A DNA stretch of 64,000 nt, taken from the NCBI RefSeq assembly GCF_036244895.1, contig NZ_BQKE01000001.1:682001-746000 (forward strand), in the 5' to 3' direction. The notes under the pieces were generated by a model. That model was not told the DNA's origin, searched no databases, and saw only the letters and a list, made by a program, of their open reading frames with translations. This document shows, one piece after another, positions 42,953 to 51,621 of the stretch. This stretch comes from Persicobacter diffluens (GTDB taxonomy: Bacteria; Bacteroidota; Bacteroidia; Cytophagales; Cyclobacteriaceae). Both the position numbers and the translations under genes were made by a program. The number at the start of each line of letters is the position of its first letter. The stretch's first letter is position 1.

Positions 42953-43172
42953 TTAGCCCGGATTATTCATGATTGAATGCTCGTTTAGCTGCAAGGGAGG
43001 AAAAATGAAGGGTTTTCCTATTTCGAGTTTTTTCCATGGAAGCAGATGAATGAGGAGGAAGCAAGATTGCCCCAATTTAGGCTATCAAAAACCAAAGAAA
43101 ACACACGTAAGAATTTAAGAGTAAGTGTCTTGATTTGGTTTTGTTAATTTAGCGGTGCATAATTCGGCTTAG
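42953..43172 (-). repeat. R1 interspersed element, copy I
   Basis: Minus orientation; TTAGCCCGGATTATTCATG at one end and GTGCATAATTCGGCTTAG at the other. The core has AGCAGATGAATGAGGAGG and GCTCGTTTAGCTGC. Confidence 0.85.
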
Positions 43173-43175
43173 GAA

Positions 43176-43208
43176 AACAAAAAAGGAGGCTGTTTGGCCT
43201 CCTTTTCA
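43176..43208 (-). terminator. Intrinsic terminator of kdsA (minus strand)
   Basis: AAAAGGAGGC (43181-43190) / GCCTCCTTTT (43197-43206), T-rich on the minus strand. Confidence 0.8.
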
Positions 43209-43226
43209 GTTAAGGGTGATTTCCCC

Positions 43227-44003
43227 TTATTTCAATTTCTTCAGAATGTCTTCAAACTCATGCAATGGCACCATATTCGGGCCATCCGAGAGTGCTTCTT
43301 CCGGCTTCTCATGCACTTCAAAGAAGAAACCATCCACACCTACGGCCTTAGCTGCAGCAGCGATATAGGGGGCATACTCTCTGTTTCCTCCGGAAGCACC
43401 TCCAAGTCCGCCGGGCTTTTGCGTAGAGTGGGTCACGTCCATCACCACCGGGAAGCCCAGGGCTTTCATATCTACCAGGTTGCGAATATCCACCACCAAA
43501 TCACCATAGCCCATCAAAGTACCACGCTCAGTCAACATGACTTTATTGTTGCCAGAATCAATGACTTTTTGTGCCGGATAAAGCATGTCTTTACCAGAAA
43601 GAAACTGTGCTTTTTTGATGTTTACAATCTTATCGGTCTTCGCACAAGCCACTAAAAGATCAGTCTGACGGCAAAGGAAGGCCGGGATTTGCAGGATATC
43701 ACAAACCTCCGCTACCGGAGCAGCTTGGTTAGTCTCGTGAATATCAGTAGTGATGGGAAGGCTGAAATTATTTTTCACCTTTTCCAAAATGCGTAAGCCT
43801 TCTTCCAATCCCGGACCTCTGTATGAGGTGATGGAAGTACGGTTGGCTTTATCAAAAGAAGCCTTAAAGATATAGGTCAGTTCCTGACGCTCACACATGG
43901 CAGAAATGTTTTCTGCCAATCGCATGATCATGTCTTCGTTTTCAATCACACAAGGTCCGGAAATGATGAACGGACCGGATTTAAGTTTATTATAAAGTTC
44001 CAT
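43227..44003 (-). CDS. kdsA: 3-deoxy-8-phosphooctulonate synthase (KDO-8-phosphate synthase)
   Basis: Condenses phosphoenolpyruvate and arabinose-5-phosphate to KDO-8-phosphate. The 258-residue TIM barrel contains FKASFDKANRTS, PITTDIHE, IPAFLCRQTDLL, NIKKAQFL and VMDVTHSTQKPGG. The motif ISGPCVIEN has Cys18 where E. coli has Asn, so this is the metal-dependent class. It follows kdsB by 78 bases on the same strand. The order kdsD-kdsB-kdsA fits one transcript for KDO synthesis. Confidence 0.95.
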   Translation of the reverse strand: MELYNKLKSGPFIISGPCVIENEDMIMRLAENISAMCERQELTYIFKASFDKANRTSITSYRGPGLEEGLRILEKVKNNFSLPITTDIHETNQAAPVAEVCDILQIPAFLCRQTDLLVACAKTDKIVNIKKAQFLSGKDMLYPAQKVIDSGNNKVMLTERGTLMGYGDLVVDIRNLVDMKALGFPVVMDVTHSTQKPGGLGGASGGNREYAPYIAAAAKAVGVDGFFFEVHEKPEEALSDGPNMVPLHEFEDILKKLK

Positions 44004-44081
44004 TGAATGAAATACTATTGCGCTTTATTATAACAATACAAATTAATGAAATTGAAAGGAAATGTGGATAATCGCTGAAAT

Positions 44082-44846
44082 TTATTCTGTTTCCGCTTCA
44101 ATAATCGCCTTTACCTTTTCAAAATCCTCCAGCGTATCCACGCCAATAGGAGAGTGTTCGGTCTCAATCATTTTGATCTTGAACCCATTCTCCAGCGCGC
44201 GTAACTGCTCTAGCTTTTCCACCTGTTCCAGGTAGGAAGGGGGCATTTGCGCATATTGCAAAAGGAAATCCTTGCGGTATCCATAAATGCCCAGGTGCTT
44301 GAAATATTTCAGATCTTCGGGAACATAGCCATTGGTTTGCATTTCTTCGACCCGGTCCCGGTAAAATGGAATCGGAGAGCGGGAAAAGTAAATGGCATGA
44401 CCACTATGGTCCGTAATCACCTTTACATTGTTGGGATTGTTCACCTCTTCGCAACGCTTGATTGGTGTTTTGACCGAAGCCATGGGCAAGGCGGCATCCA
44501 GTTTGAACTGGGTGGCCAACAGGCTGATGACTTCAGGATGGATTTGTGGTTCGTCTCCCTGCACATTAATGATCACTTCGGCCTCTAATTGAGCCGCTGC
44601 TTCTGCAATACGGTCTGTTCCGGATTGGCAGGCCTCCGAGGTCATGAGAATGTTCTGAGTGAAGGTCTGGCATCGGTTACGCACTTCATCTGCGTCGGTA
44701 GCAATGTAAACAGCATCAATGCCTTCAGCAGCGATTGCCTTTTCATAAACCCATTGCACGACCGGTTTTCCCTTAATCTCCAGTAAAACTTTTTCAGGCA
44801 GTCGGGTTGACTTTAATCGGGCGGGAATGACAACGATGGTTTTCAA
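44082..44846 (-). CDS. kdsB: 3-deoxy-manno-octulosonate cytidylyltransferase (CMP-KDO synthetase)
   Basis: Activates KDO with CTP for transfer to lipid A. The 254-residue protein begins with the nucleotide-binding IPARLKSTRLPEKVLLEIKG and has VQGDEPQIHPEVI, YFSRSPIPFYRD, HLGIYGYRKDFL and a C-terminal GVDTLEDFEKV, all typical of KdsB. It starts 4 bases after the KdsD-like gene, so the two are translationally coupled. Confidence 0.95.
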   Translation of the reverse strand: MKTIVVIPARLKSTRLPEKVLLEIKGKPVVQWVYEKAIAAEGIDAVYIATDADEVRNRCQTFTQNILMTSEACQSGTDRIAEAAAQLEAEVIINVQGDEPQIHPEVISLLATQFKLDAALPMASVKTPIKRCEEVNNPNNVKVITDHSGHAIYFSRSPIPFYRDRVEEMQTNGYVPEDLKYFKHLGIYGYRKDFLLQYAQMPPSYLEQVEKLEQLRALENGFKIKMIETEHSPIGVDTLEDFEKVKAIIEAETE

Positions 44847-44850
44847 TGGG

Positions 44851-45804
44851 TTATTGGTTTAGGTCGTAAATCTGAATCACTCCCAGTAGCTGATCTTCTT
44901 CAGCCACTAAAAGAGAATTAATTTTATGCTGGTTCATCAGCTGGTCTGCTTCTCCTAATTTGGCATCTTTATGAATGCATTTAGGATGCGCACTCATCAG
45001 TTCCCGGGCTGTTTTCTCAAAGAAAGCGGCTTGCTGACTTTCCATTGCGCGGCGGATATCTCCATCGGTAATAATGCCTACAATTTTTTGTTCTTCCTGA
45101 ACGATGGCAAGCCCTAAACGACCTTCCGATACTTTTTGCACAACCAGCAAAGAGGAAGTGTCCGGTGCTACGATGGGTAATTGCTCCTTGCGCATCACCG
45201 TCTCTACATTGGTGAGCAGCATGCGTCCTAAACTTCCACCAGGGTGGAAACGTGCAAAATCCTTTTCCTGAAAAGAACGCTTTTTCATTAAGGCCACTGC
45301 CAAAGCATCGCCCATGGCCAGAGTAGCTGTCGTGGAACTGGTGGGAGCCAGTTTCAATGCGCAGGCTTCCTTCTCTACGGCTACATTCAGGTGAAAATCT
45401 ACGTTCTTGGCCAAAATGGAATCCGGCTTGCCCGTCATTCCAATCAGTAAATTGCCATTGTCCTTGAAAAAGGGAATCAGGTTCAGGACCTCATCGGTTT
45501 TGCCGGAATTACTGATCAGTAAAACGGAATCTTCCGGAGTTACCATACCCAGGTCACCATGAAAAGCTTCTCCCGGATGTAGGAAAAAGCTGGGTGTTCC
45601 GGTGGAGGCCAAAGTGGCGGCAATTTTATTTCCAATATGGCCGGACTTGCCCATTCCGCAGACAATTAATTTTCCGGTACTTTTTAATACGGCTTCTATG
45701 GCTCCTACAAAATCTTCATCGATTTGCTGAGACAAATTTTTTACCGCTTGTGCTTCTATATCAAAAACTTCCTGCGCCAGTGCAAGAATTTCGTGTTTCC
45801 CCAT
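44851..45804 (-). CDS. kdsD: Arabinose-5-phosphate isomerase, KpsF/GutQ/KdsD family
   Basis: Converts ribulose-5-phosphate to arabinose-5-phosphate, the first KDO-specific step. The 317-residue protein has an N-terminal SIS domain (VCGMGKSGHIGNKIAATLAS, LISNSGKTDEVLNL and the catalytic-His region FLHPGEAFHGDLGM) and two C-terminal CBS repeats (from about residue 205; VGIITDGDIRRAM and LLGVIQIYDL). It is the first gene of the KDO block. A -7-like TAGTTTTG lies upstream on the minus strand (45836-45843). Confidence 0.93.
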   Translation of the reverse strand: MGKHEILALAQEVFDIEAQAVKNLSQQIDEDFVGAIEAVLKSTGKLIVCGMGKSGHIGNKIAATLASTGTPSFFLHPGEAFHGDLGMVTPEDSVLLISNSGKTDEVLNLIPFFKDNGNLLIGMTGKPDSILAKNVDFHLNVAVEKEACALKLAPTSSTTATLAMGDALAVALMKKRSFQEKDFARFHPGGSLGRMLLTNVETVMRKEQLPIVAPDTSSLLVVQKVSEGRLGLAIVQEEQKIVGIITDGDIRRAMESQQAAFFEKTARELMSAHPKCIHKDAKLGEADQLMNQHKINSLLVAEEDQLLGVIQIYDLNQ

Positions 45805-46130
45805 GGGTTATGTTTCAAAAGGGTTTGAAATGCTGCAAAACTATAAAAATTCAATCAGGAATTCAGCTGATGTCCGGGATTTTGTCCGCATTAAAGAGAA
45901 TAGAGGTCCGGGCTTTGGGGAAAATAAAAGGAATGAAGGGCGCTGGGAGTCCCCAGTAGAAATAGCATTCATTTGAATGTGATGGAAACTGTAATTGGAG
46001 GAATTAAAGAAGATTGAGTGATGTGGGTTGTAAATGATGTAAGATAAGAAGGTTATAAATCTTTTTTCAGGAAACTTGAGTACTAAAGGTATAGCAAATC
46101 AATTTTTTACAGCGATGAAGGGAGGTTTAC
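45805..46130. other. Divergent intergenic region upstream of kdsD
   Basis: Holds the minus-strand -7 candidate TAGTTTTG (45836-45843) for the KDO genes, with a poor -33. The remaining 280 bases show no ORF or repeat. Confidence 0.35.
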
Positions 46131-46997
46131 ATGAAACAGTTATTTACAGTTTTTATTTTTGTAGGGTTGATTGGTTGTACTTCTATCGCTGAAGAGGTTG
46201 ACCCCGTTCCAGTTGCAGTGAACGCGCCCACCGAGCAATTTCCAAAATATTTTATTCAGCAGTTTGAGGAAGAACGAGACACGATCCTGTCTTTCCGGTA
46301 CTCTTCTGCTAATCGCTATATTGAACTTGATTATTTAGGGCAATCTCAGTTTTTTTTCGCTTTTGATGAAAATGGTGAATTTTTGTCCTATACCTTACGT
46401 GCTCAGGGCGTGGATATTAAATCGCTGAAAGTTGTGGGGCGTGATCGACAAACGATCCGTTATGTGATGGAGCAAACGTCGTCTGAGACTCCTATTTACT
46501 TTTTTTACGGGCGAAAAAAATTATTGGATCCTGTTTTTGAAATAGAGGAGCAGTTAAGTGGAAATGGACAGGTGGAGCGTGTTCAGTTTTATGAATTCGG
46601 TCAAGAAAAGATACTGACGGATGAAATCACTTTCTTACATGATGAAAAGGAAAATCTGAATCGACTGGAGTATTATCAATATACCGAGGCGGGAGGAAGT
46701 CCCCGGCTTTTTGTTGATTTTGAATATGATCAGCAGGCTTCTGTTTTTCATTTTTTGGAAGCGCTGCCTATGGTGGTAATCCTTGATATATTGGTGGAAA
46801 CCCGCCTGAGTGCCTTCAGTGGTTTAAACAATGCCCGCAAAGTCTCCATTGAGGATTTTAATTTACTCAATACTTTTCGAGAGGAAAATGAATATGTATA
46901 TGCCTATAATAATTTGGGCTATCCAGGGCAAATAAGGTACATCACAAATCGCTTTGGAACTCCGGATAGTTTAAACTATTTAATAACCTATCGTTAG
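46131..46997 (+). CDS. Hypothetical lipoprotein, 288 residues (YD-type family)
   Basis: The signal MKQLFTVFIFVGLIGC carries the lipid-acceptor Cys at residue 16. The mature part consists of short beta-strands, with FEYDQQASVFHFLEALPM and a closing YAYNNLGYPGQIRYI. The same positions are filled by VILEYDQQPS and YVYGENGLPVS in the protein at 24692 and by YQFAYDAQPSPFKSFNGFPA in the next gene. The two adjacent genes are therefore likely tandem paralogues. No function is known. Confidence 0.68.
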   Translation: MKQLFTVFIFVGLIGCTSIAEEVDPVPVAVNAPTEQFPKYFIQQFEEERDTILSFRYSSANRYIELDYLGQSQFFFAFDENGEFLSYTLRAQGVDIKSLKVVGRDRQTIRYVMEQTSSETPIYFFYGRKKLLDPVFEIEEQLSGNGQVERVQFYEFGQEKILTDEITFLHDEKENLNRLEYYQYTEAGGSPRLFVDFEYDQQASVFHFLEALPMVVILDILVETRLSAFSGLNNARKVSIEDFNLLNTFREENEYVYAYNNLGYPGQIRYITNRFGTPDSLNYLITYR

Positions 46998-47065
46998 GAA
47001 TCGGGGTAAAAAAAATATCGGCAGCAATCTAAAATGTTTAGCTGATTCAAACTAAAACCTTACCA

Positions 47066-48010
47066 ATGAAACTATTTTCTAGAACATTAGCCTTATTCTT
47101 GTTGACTGTCGGTTTTTTCGCCTGTTCATCAGATGATGATGGGGTAGACCCCTCAATTGTTGCTACACCCTCTGAGATTTCAGTGGATGATAATGGTGTA
47201 CCTTTTACGTTTTACCGATTTGAGTATAATGATGATCAAAGTGTCAGCAATCTCTATATTGTGCCGATGGGACTTAGAGCGAATTTCACTTACGATTCAG
47301 AAGGGAAGTTAACCTCCTATATTTTTCAAAATGAGGATGGTAGTCAAAGTTTTTGGGAATACCGGATAAGCTGGAACGATGGGCAGGTGGCGCAAATAGA
47401 TTATTATCTGGACCTGGATCCGGTCCCTACAAGAGAGAGCCAGTCTAAGGGGGTAGATTTTGATGTCAAAATGCGACCTCCCGTATTTGGCTTAGAAAAT
47501 GCCCGTACCGGAGAATGGACTGTTGTGCAGACTTTTGTTCCCTTTAATGAAGATGGCCGGATGACAGAAGCATCGATTAATCAGGGCGAGTTCAATTTAG
47601 GAACTATGGGCTTCTCCTATGATGCTGCCGGTCAGATTGTCGCTATGGAAGAGGAATATAAATATAATGATGGGGGAGATGAGGTTTATTTCAAAACCAC
47701 CTATCAGTTTGCTTATGATGCACAGCCTTCTCCTTTCAAAAGTTTCAATGGTTTTCCTGCTTTAATTAAATATAAATTGACGGATTTATTATTTACAGGG
47801 CTTTTACAGTCCGGAGCATTTGACTTGTTACATTTTAGTAGTGTAAATAACCCGGTGTCTATTCAATATAATGTAACAAACGGGGAGGAGTCCGATGGCT
47901 TTACGCAACCCCTGAGTTATACCATAGGTGAAAATGGTTTTCCAGTCCAATTAATTATCGATGGGGATACGCCGGAAAATAATTTTGTAAAGAATGTATC
48001 ATATCCATAA
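47066..48010 (+). CDS. Hypothetical lipoprotein, 314 residues (YD-type family)
   Basis: The signal TLALFLLTVGFFACSSDDD has the acceptor Cys at residue 20, followed by the Asp-rich sequence common after Bacteroidota lipoprotein cysteines. The mature domain has YD-like strands (NFTYDSEGKLTSYIF, FSYDAAGQIVAMEEEY, YQFAYDAQPSPF) and ends with the GENGFPVQL motif. It lies 68 bases after a related lipoprotein gene and has its own terminator. Confidence 0.7.
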   Translation: MKLFSRTLALFLLTVGFFACSSDDDGVDPSIVATPSEISVDDNGVPFTFYRFEYNDDQSVSNLYIVPMGLRANFTYDSEGKLTSYIFQNEDGSQSFWEYRISWNDGQVAQIDYYLDLDPVPTRESQSKGVDFDVKMRPPVFGLENARTGEWTVVQTFVPFNEDGRMTEASINQGEFNLGTMGFSYDAAGQIVAMEEEYKYNDGGDEVYFKTTYQFAYDAQPSPFKSFNGFPALIKYKLTDLLFTGLLQSGAFDLLHFSSVNNPVSIQYNVTNGEESDGFTQPLSYTIGENGFPVQLIIDGDTPENNFVKNVSYP

Positions 48011-48031
48011 TTCCGGTCATTTTTAATGATC

Positions 48032-48062
48032 AAAACCGCTTCTCAGGAGGCGGTTTTTTTTT
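48032..48062 (+). terminator. Intrinsic terminator of the lipoprotein at 47066
   Basis: AAAACCGC (48032-48039) / GCGGTTTT (48050-48057) with a T run. Confidence 0.85.
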
Positions 48063-48107
48063 GCATTCTGAATCCTTAATTTTATTGCTTTATAAATTGA
48101 AACTACG

Positions 48108-48611
48108 ATGGAATACAATATTAAAATGGTGGTGACCGATGTAGATGGCACCCTGACCGATGGCGGAATGTATTATACCGAAACTGGGGATGAGTTCAAA
48201 AAATTCAATGCCAAGGATGGTATGGGGATGAATATTTTGCGTAAGGCCGGTATTGAGGTGGGGATCATTAGTCATGGGAAGGCCCCTCATATGGTGTTGA
48301 ACCGGGCGGAACGTTTGGGTTTAAAATATGTGTATGTGGGTTCGGAGCCTAAAATGCAGGTTTTGGAGAAATGGTTGCAGGAGCTGGGCATTTCCAAATC
48401 GGAGGTCTGTTATATCGGAGATGATATTAATGATGAGGCTATTATGGAGTCCGTTGGACTTTCGGCTTGTCCCTCAGATGCGGTGAAGGTGATCCGGGAA
48501 ACGGCCGATATAGTCCTGACGCGCGGAGGTGGGAATTGTGCTTTCCGGGAATTGGTGGATGAGCATTTGATTCCGGTGAAGAGCAAGCGGAAGGACAAAA
48601 TTGGTTTTTAA
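48108..48611 (+). CDS. kdsC: 3-deoxy-D-manno-octulosonate 8-phosphate phosphatase (HAD family)
   Basis: Removes phosphate from KDO-8-phosphate. The 167-residue HAD phosphatase lacks a cap domain, as KdsC does. It has the nucleophile motif VVTDVDGTLTDGG, the FNAKDGMGMNIL helix, IISHG, a Lys in SEPKMQVLEKW and YIGDDINDEAIM. Together with kdsA, kdsB and kdsD in this window it completes CMP-KDO synthesis, but it lies on the other strand, 2.3 kb away, behind two lipoprotein genes. A sialic-acid-type HAD phosphatase is a less likely alternative. Confidence 0.88.
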   Translation: MEYNIKMVVTDVDGTLTDGGMYYTETGDEFKKFNAKDGMGMNILRKAGIEVGIISHGKAPHMVLNRAERLGLKYVYVGSEPKMQVLEKWLQELGISKSEVCYIGDDINDEAIMESVGLSACPSDAVKVIRETADIVLTRGGGNCAFRELVDEHLIPVKSKRKDKIGF

Positions 48612-48833
48612 ATACTCCTTGGGGAAGGCTCTCGGATGTATTTCAACATTTGATTTTGAGCGTGTTTAAAAGCAGGGCATCCGGCTGCAAATTTGAATTA
48701 TTGGAAGCGATTTTGGGTAATTTCTCAAAATTAGCGAAGCTATGCTCTCAAAATAATCGGGTATCGCTTCAAGAATCATCTAATTTTCGCTGCGAATTTT
48801 GGCTTTTAAGCTCGCTCTTAGATAGGGGATCCT

Positions 48834-48862
48834 ATAATCACATTATATGTCATTGTGATTAT
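48834..48862. promoter_or_regulatory. Palindromic candidate operator upstream of argS
   Basis: ATAATCACA (48834-48842), 11-base spacer, TGTGATTAT (48854-48862): 9-base perfect arms centred about 60 bases before the argS -33 element. Confidence 0.35.
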
Positions 48863-48909
48863 CATGAAAAAGGAAGAGATTGAATTAAACACAATATCTG
48901 TGCGTGGTT

Positions 48910-48939
48910 TTTGATTCTAAGGGGGGATTGGTATTTTTG
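48910..48939 (+). promoter_or_regulatory. Promoter of argS
   Basis: TTTG (48910-48913), 18-base spacer, TATTTTTG (48932-48939), an exact TAnnTTTG, 36 bases before the start codon. Confidence 0.55.
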
Positions 48940-48975
48940 CATTCTGTAAGAAACAAAACGCTTTAAAGAAAGCTC

Positions 48976-50766
48976 ATGAATATTAATAGTGCGATTAAAG
49001 AAGCCATCTCAAAGGCTTTTGAGGCTCAGTTCGGGGCCGCATTACCAGTAGAGGAAGTGAAATTGCAGCCATGCCGCAAAGATTTTGAAGGAACTCACAC
49101 TTTTGTGACTTTCCCGTTTGCCCGCATCAGCAAGAAGAACCCTCAGGAGACCGCTCAGCTGATCGGGGAATATGTGAAGGAAAACAGTGAGGTAATCGCT
49201 GACTTCAATGTGGTAAAAGGCTTTTTGAATTTGGTATTGGATCGCACGGCATGGGTGAAAACTTTAGGCGCGATGGTAGCGGAAGAAAACTTCGGTTTTG
49301 CGGCGCCAAATGGCCAAAAGGTAATGGTGGAGTATTCTTCTCCTAACACCAATAAACCATTGCACTTGGGCCACCTGAGAAATAACTTTCTGGGCTATTC
49401 AGTTTCTGAAATTTTGAAGGCTGCCGGATATGAGGTGCAGAAGGTAAACTTGGTGAATGACCGTGGTATCCACATTTGTAAGTCCATGCTGGCTTATGAA
49501 AAGTTTGGAGAAGGGGAGACCCCGGAATCTGCAGGCATCAAAGGCGATAAGTTGGTAGGAAACTACTACGTGAAGTACGATCAGGAATATAAGAAGGAAA
49601 TTGAAGCCTTGGTTGCTGATGGTATGGATGCGGAAGAAGCGAAGAAAGAGGCGCCATTGATGAAAGGTGCGCAGAAAATGTTGCGTGACTGGGAGCAGGG
49701 CGAACCGGAAGTCGTAGCGCTTTGGGAGAAGATGAACGGCTGGGTGTATGATGGTTTCAATGCCACTTACAAGACGATGGGCGTGGACTTCGACCAGTTC
49801 TACTATGAATCCAATACTTATTTATTAGGTAAAGATATTGTAGATGAAGGCTTGGAGAAAGGTGTTTTCTTCAAGAAAGAGGATAATTCTGTCTGGGCGG
49901 ATTTGAGTAAAGAAGGTCTGGATGAGAAATTAGTATTGCGCGGTGATGGTACTTCGGTATACATTACGCAGGATATGGGTACTGCTGATTTGAAACATAA
50001 GGACTTTGCTTTTGATAAGTCGATTTATGTGGTAGGTAATGAGCAGGATTACCACTTTGATGTATTGTTCCGCATTTTGAAAAATGTTGGACGTGAGTAC
50101 GCTGAGGGGATGTACCATTTGTCTTATGGAATGGTGGACTTACCTTCCGGTAAGATGAAATCTCGTGAAGGTACTGTAGTGGATGCGGATGATTTGATGC
50201 AGGAGATGTTTGATACTGCGGAGTCACATACCAAGGAATTGGGTAAGATCGACGGCTTTACCCCGGAGCAGGCAACAGAGCTTTACCGTAAACTAGGCTT
50301 GGGAGCATTGAAATATTTCTTGCTAAAAGTAGATCCAAAGCGTCGCATGTTGTTTAATCCTGAGGAATCTATCCAGTTTCAGGGGAACACAGGGCCATTC
50401 ATTCAGTACACGCATGCGCGTATTTCCGCGATCGCACGCAAGGCGGCGGAGCTTGGGATTGATACTTCTGCGGAGGTCATCAGTCAGGTAACGGAATTGG
50501 CGCCATCAGAAATTGAAGGTATCCGTCTGTTGACCACTTTCCCTGAGGTAGTAGCAGAAGCAGCAGCAAACTATTCGCCGGCAGTAATTGCCAACTACTG
50601 TTTTGAATTGGCAAAGGAGTACAACCGTTTCTACGCAGAGGTGTCGATCTTCAACGAGGAAGATGCCAATAAGCTGGCCTTCCGCGTGGCTTTCTCTCAG
50701 CAGGTAGCAGACGTGATTCGTCGTGCACTATTGTTGTTGGGTGTGGAAGCTCCGGAGCGTATGTAA
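48976..50766 (+). CDS. argS: Arginine--tRNA ligase
   Basis: Class I synthetase charging tRNA-Arg. The 596-residue protein has the N-terminal Add1 domain, the HIGH motif as HLGH at 130-133 (SSPNTNKPLHLGHLRN), the KMSKS-like GKMKSREGTVV and the C-terminal DALR anticodon-binding domain (GNTGPFIQYTHARI, FYAEVSIFNEE). Full length, start ATG 48976 downstream of a good promoter, followed by a terminator. Confidence 0.96.
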   Translation: MNINSAIKEAISKAFEAQFGAALPVEEVKLQPCRKDFEGTHTFVTFPFARISKKNPQETAQLIGEYVKENSEVIADFNVVKGFLNLVLDRTAWVKTLGAMVAEENFGFAAPNGQKVMVEYSSPNTNKPLHLGHLRNNFLGYSVSEILKAAGYEVQKVNLVNDRGIHICKSMLAYEKFGEGETPESAGIKGDKLVGNYYVKYDQEYKKEIEALVADGMDAEEAKKEAPLMKGAQKMLRDWEQGEPEVVALWEKMNGWVYDGFNATYKTMGVDFDQFYYESNTYLLGKDIVDEGLEKGVFFKKEDNSVWADLSKEGLDEKLVLRGDGTSVYITQDMGTADLKHKDFAFDKSIYVVGNEQDYHFDVLFRILKNVGREYAEGMYHLSYGMVDLPSGKMKSREGTVVDADDLMQEMFDTAESHTKELGKIDGFTPEQATELYRKLGLGALKYFLLKVDPKRRMLFNPEESIQFQGNTGPFIQYTHARISAIARKAAELGIDTSAEVISQVTELAPSEIEGIRLLTTFPEVVAEAAANYSPAVIANYCFELAKEYNRFYAEVSIFNEEDANKLAFRVAFSQQVADVIRRALLLLGVEAPERM

Positions 50767-50791
50767 TAAAAAGATCTGATATAACATTTTT

Positions 50792-50828
50792 AAAAGTCCT
50801 TTCGTAATTACGGGAGGACTTTTGTTTT
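50792..50828 (+). terminator. Intrinsic terminator of argS
   Basis: AAAAGTCCT (50792-50800) / AGGACTTTT (50815-50823); the loop itself contains CGTAATTACG. Confidence 0.8.
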
Positions 50829-50926
50829 GGAAGCCTTTTTGGATTAATTTGCCCAATCCGGTATTTTTATACCAACCTTATTTTTTCGAAATCAAACCGA
50901 AATCAATCAACGATAACCATACGACC

Positions 50927-51547
50927 ATGAAAAATGTATTTATTGCCTTAGCGGCAGCGGCCATGATGGTCACGGCCTGTGGAGACGCAAAGGTAAAATC
51001 GAAACCCGTGACGGCGGCATCTGAAAAGGTAGAAACGGTGAAAGAAAACAAGAGTAAGCGTCCGGATGGAGTTTCAGAGTTTTACACTTTTAAGATGAAT
51101 GATATTGATGGGAATACCATTGATTTCGCTGAATTTAAAGGACAGAAAGTGCTATTGGTGAATGTAGCTTCCAAATGTGGTTACACTCCACAGTATGAAG
51201 GCTTACAAAAGCTACAGGAGAAATACGGAGACAAAGTAACTATATTAGGTTTTCCGGCGAATAATTTCGGTGGGCAGGAGCCGGGCTCCAATAAAGATAT
51301 TAAATCCTTCTGTACTGGAAACTATGGCGTGACTTTCCAAATGTTTGAAAAAATTTCCGTAAAAGGAGATGATCAGCATCCACTTTACCAGTGGTTGTCA
51401 ATGAAAGACAAAAATGGCTGGAATGATCAGGAACCTAACTGGAACTTTAATAAGTATCTGGTGAATGAAAATGGCGAGTTGGTTAAATACTTTGGGTCAA
51501 AAGTCAAACCAATGTCAGAGGAACTGGTAGCAGCTATTGTAGAATAA
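50927..51547 (+). CDS. Glutathione peroxidase family thiol peroxidase, lipoprotein
   Basis: Reduces hydroperoxides. From ATG 50927 the protein is 206 residues with a lipoprotein signal (FIALAAAAMMVTACGD, acceptor Cys18), so it is probably tethered in the periplasm or outer membrane. The peroxidatic Cys84 is in NVASKCGYTPQY; the Gln and Trp/Asn of the tetrad are in FPANNFGGQEPGS and NWNFNKYLV. Being a Cys enzyme, thioredoxin is the likely reductant. An earlier in-frame start overlaps the argS terminator and is rejected. Confidence 0.92.
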   Translation: MKNVFIALAAAAMMVTACGDAKVKSKPVTAASEKVETVKENKSKRPDGVSEFYTFKMNDIDGNTIDFAEFKGQKVLLVNVASKCGYTPQYEGLQKLQEKYGDKVTILGFPANNFGGQEPGSNKDIKSFCTGNYGVTFQMFEKISVKGDDQHPLYQWLSMKDKNGWNDQEPNWNFNKYLVNENGELVKYFGSKVKPMSEELVAAIVE

Positions 51548-51569
51548 TGTTATATTTGCATAAAGTATT

Positions 51570-51600
51570 AAAGTCAGGCTAAAGTCTGACTTTTGTTTTT
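51570..51600 (+). terminator. Intrinsic terminator of the peroxidase gene
   Basis: AAAGTCAG (51570-51577) / CTGACTTT (51586-51593) with T residues. Confidence 0.75.
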
Positions 51601-51621
51601 TCTGGCAGGTAATAGCATATA

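Larger units (their letters stand above)
48612..48975. other. Intergenic region with nested inverted repeats upstream of argS
   Basis: TTGGAAGCGAT (48701-48711) is inverted, with one mismatch, at ATCGCTTCAA (48763-48772). TCTCAAAAT occurs twice (48723 and 48746). A separate perfect palindrome, ATAATCACA-N11-TGTGATTAT, lies at 48834-48862. The argS promoter is at 48910-48939. An open frame over part of this region looks like chance. Confidence 0.5.

Noticed and set aside
48650..48883. Open frame upstream of argS
   Set aside because: Lies in the inverted-repeat region and covers the palindrome at 48834; no start signal or family resemblance.
51551..51558. Exact -7 match TATATTTG upstream of menA
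   Set aside because: A transcript from here would start just before the strong terminator at 51570-51600 and there is no -33 element at the right spacing.
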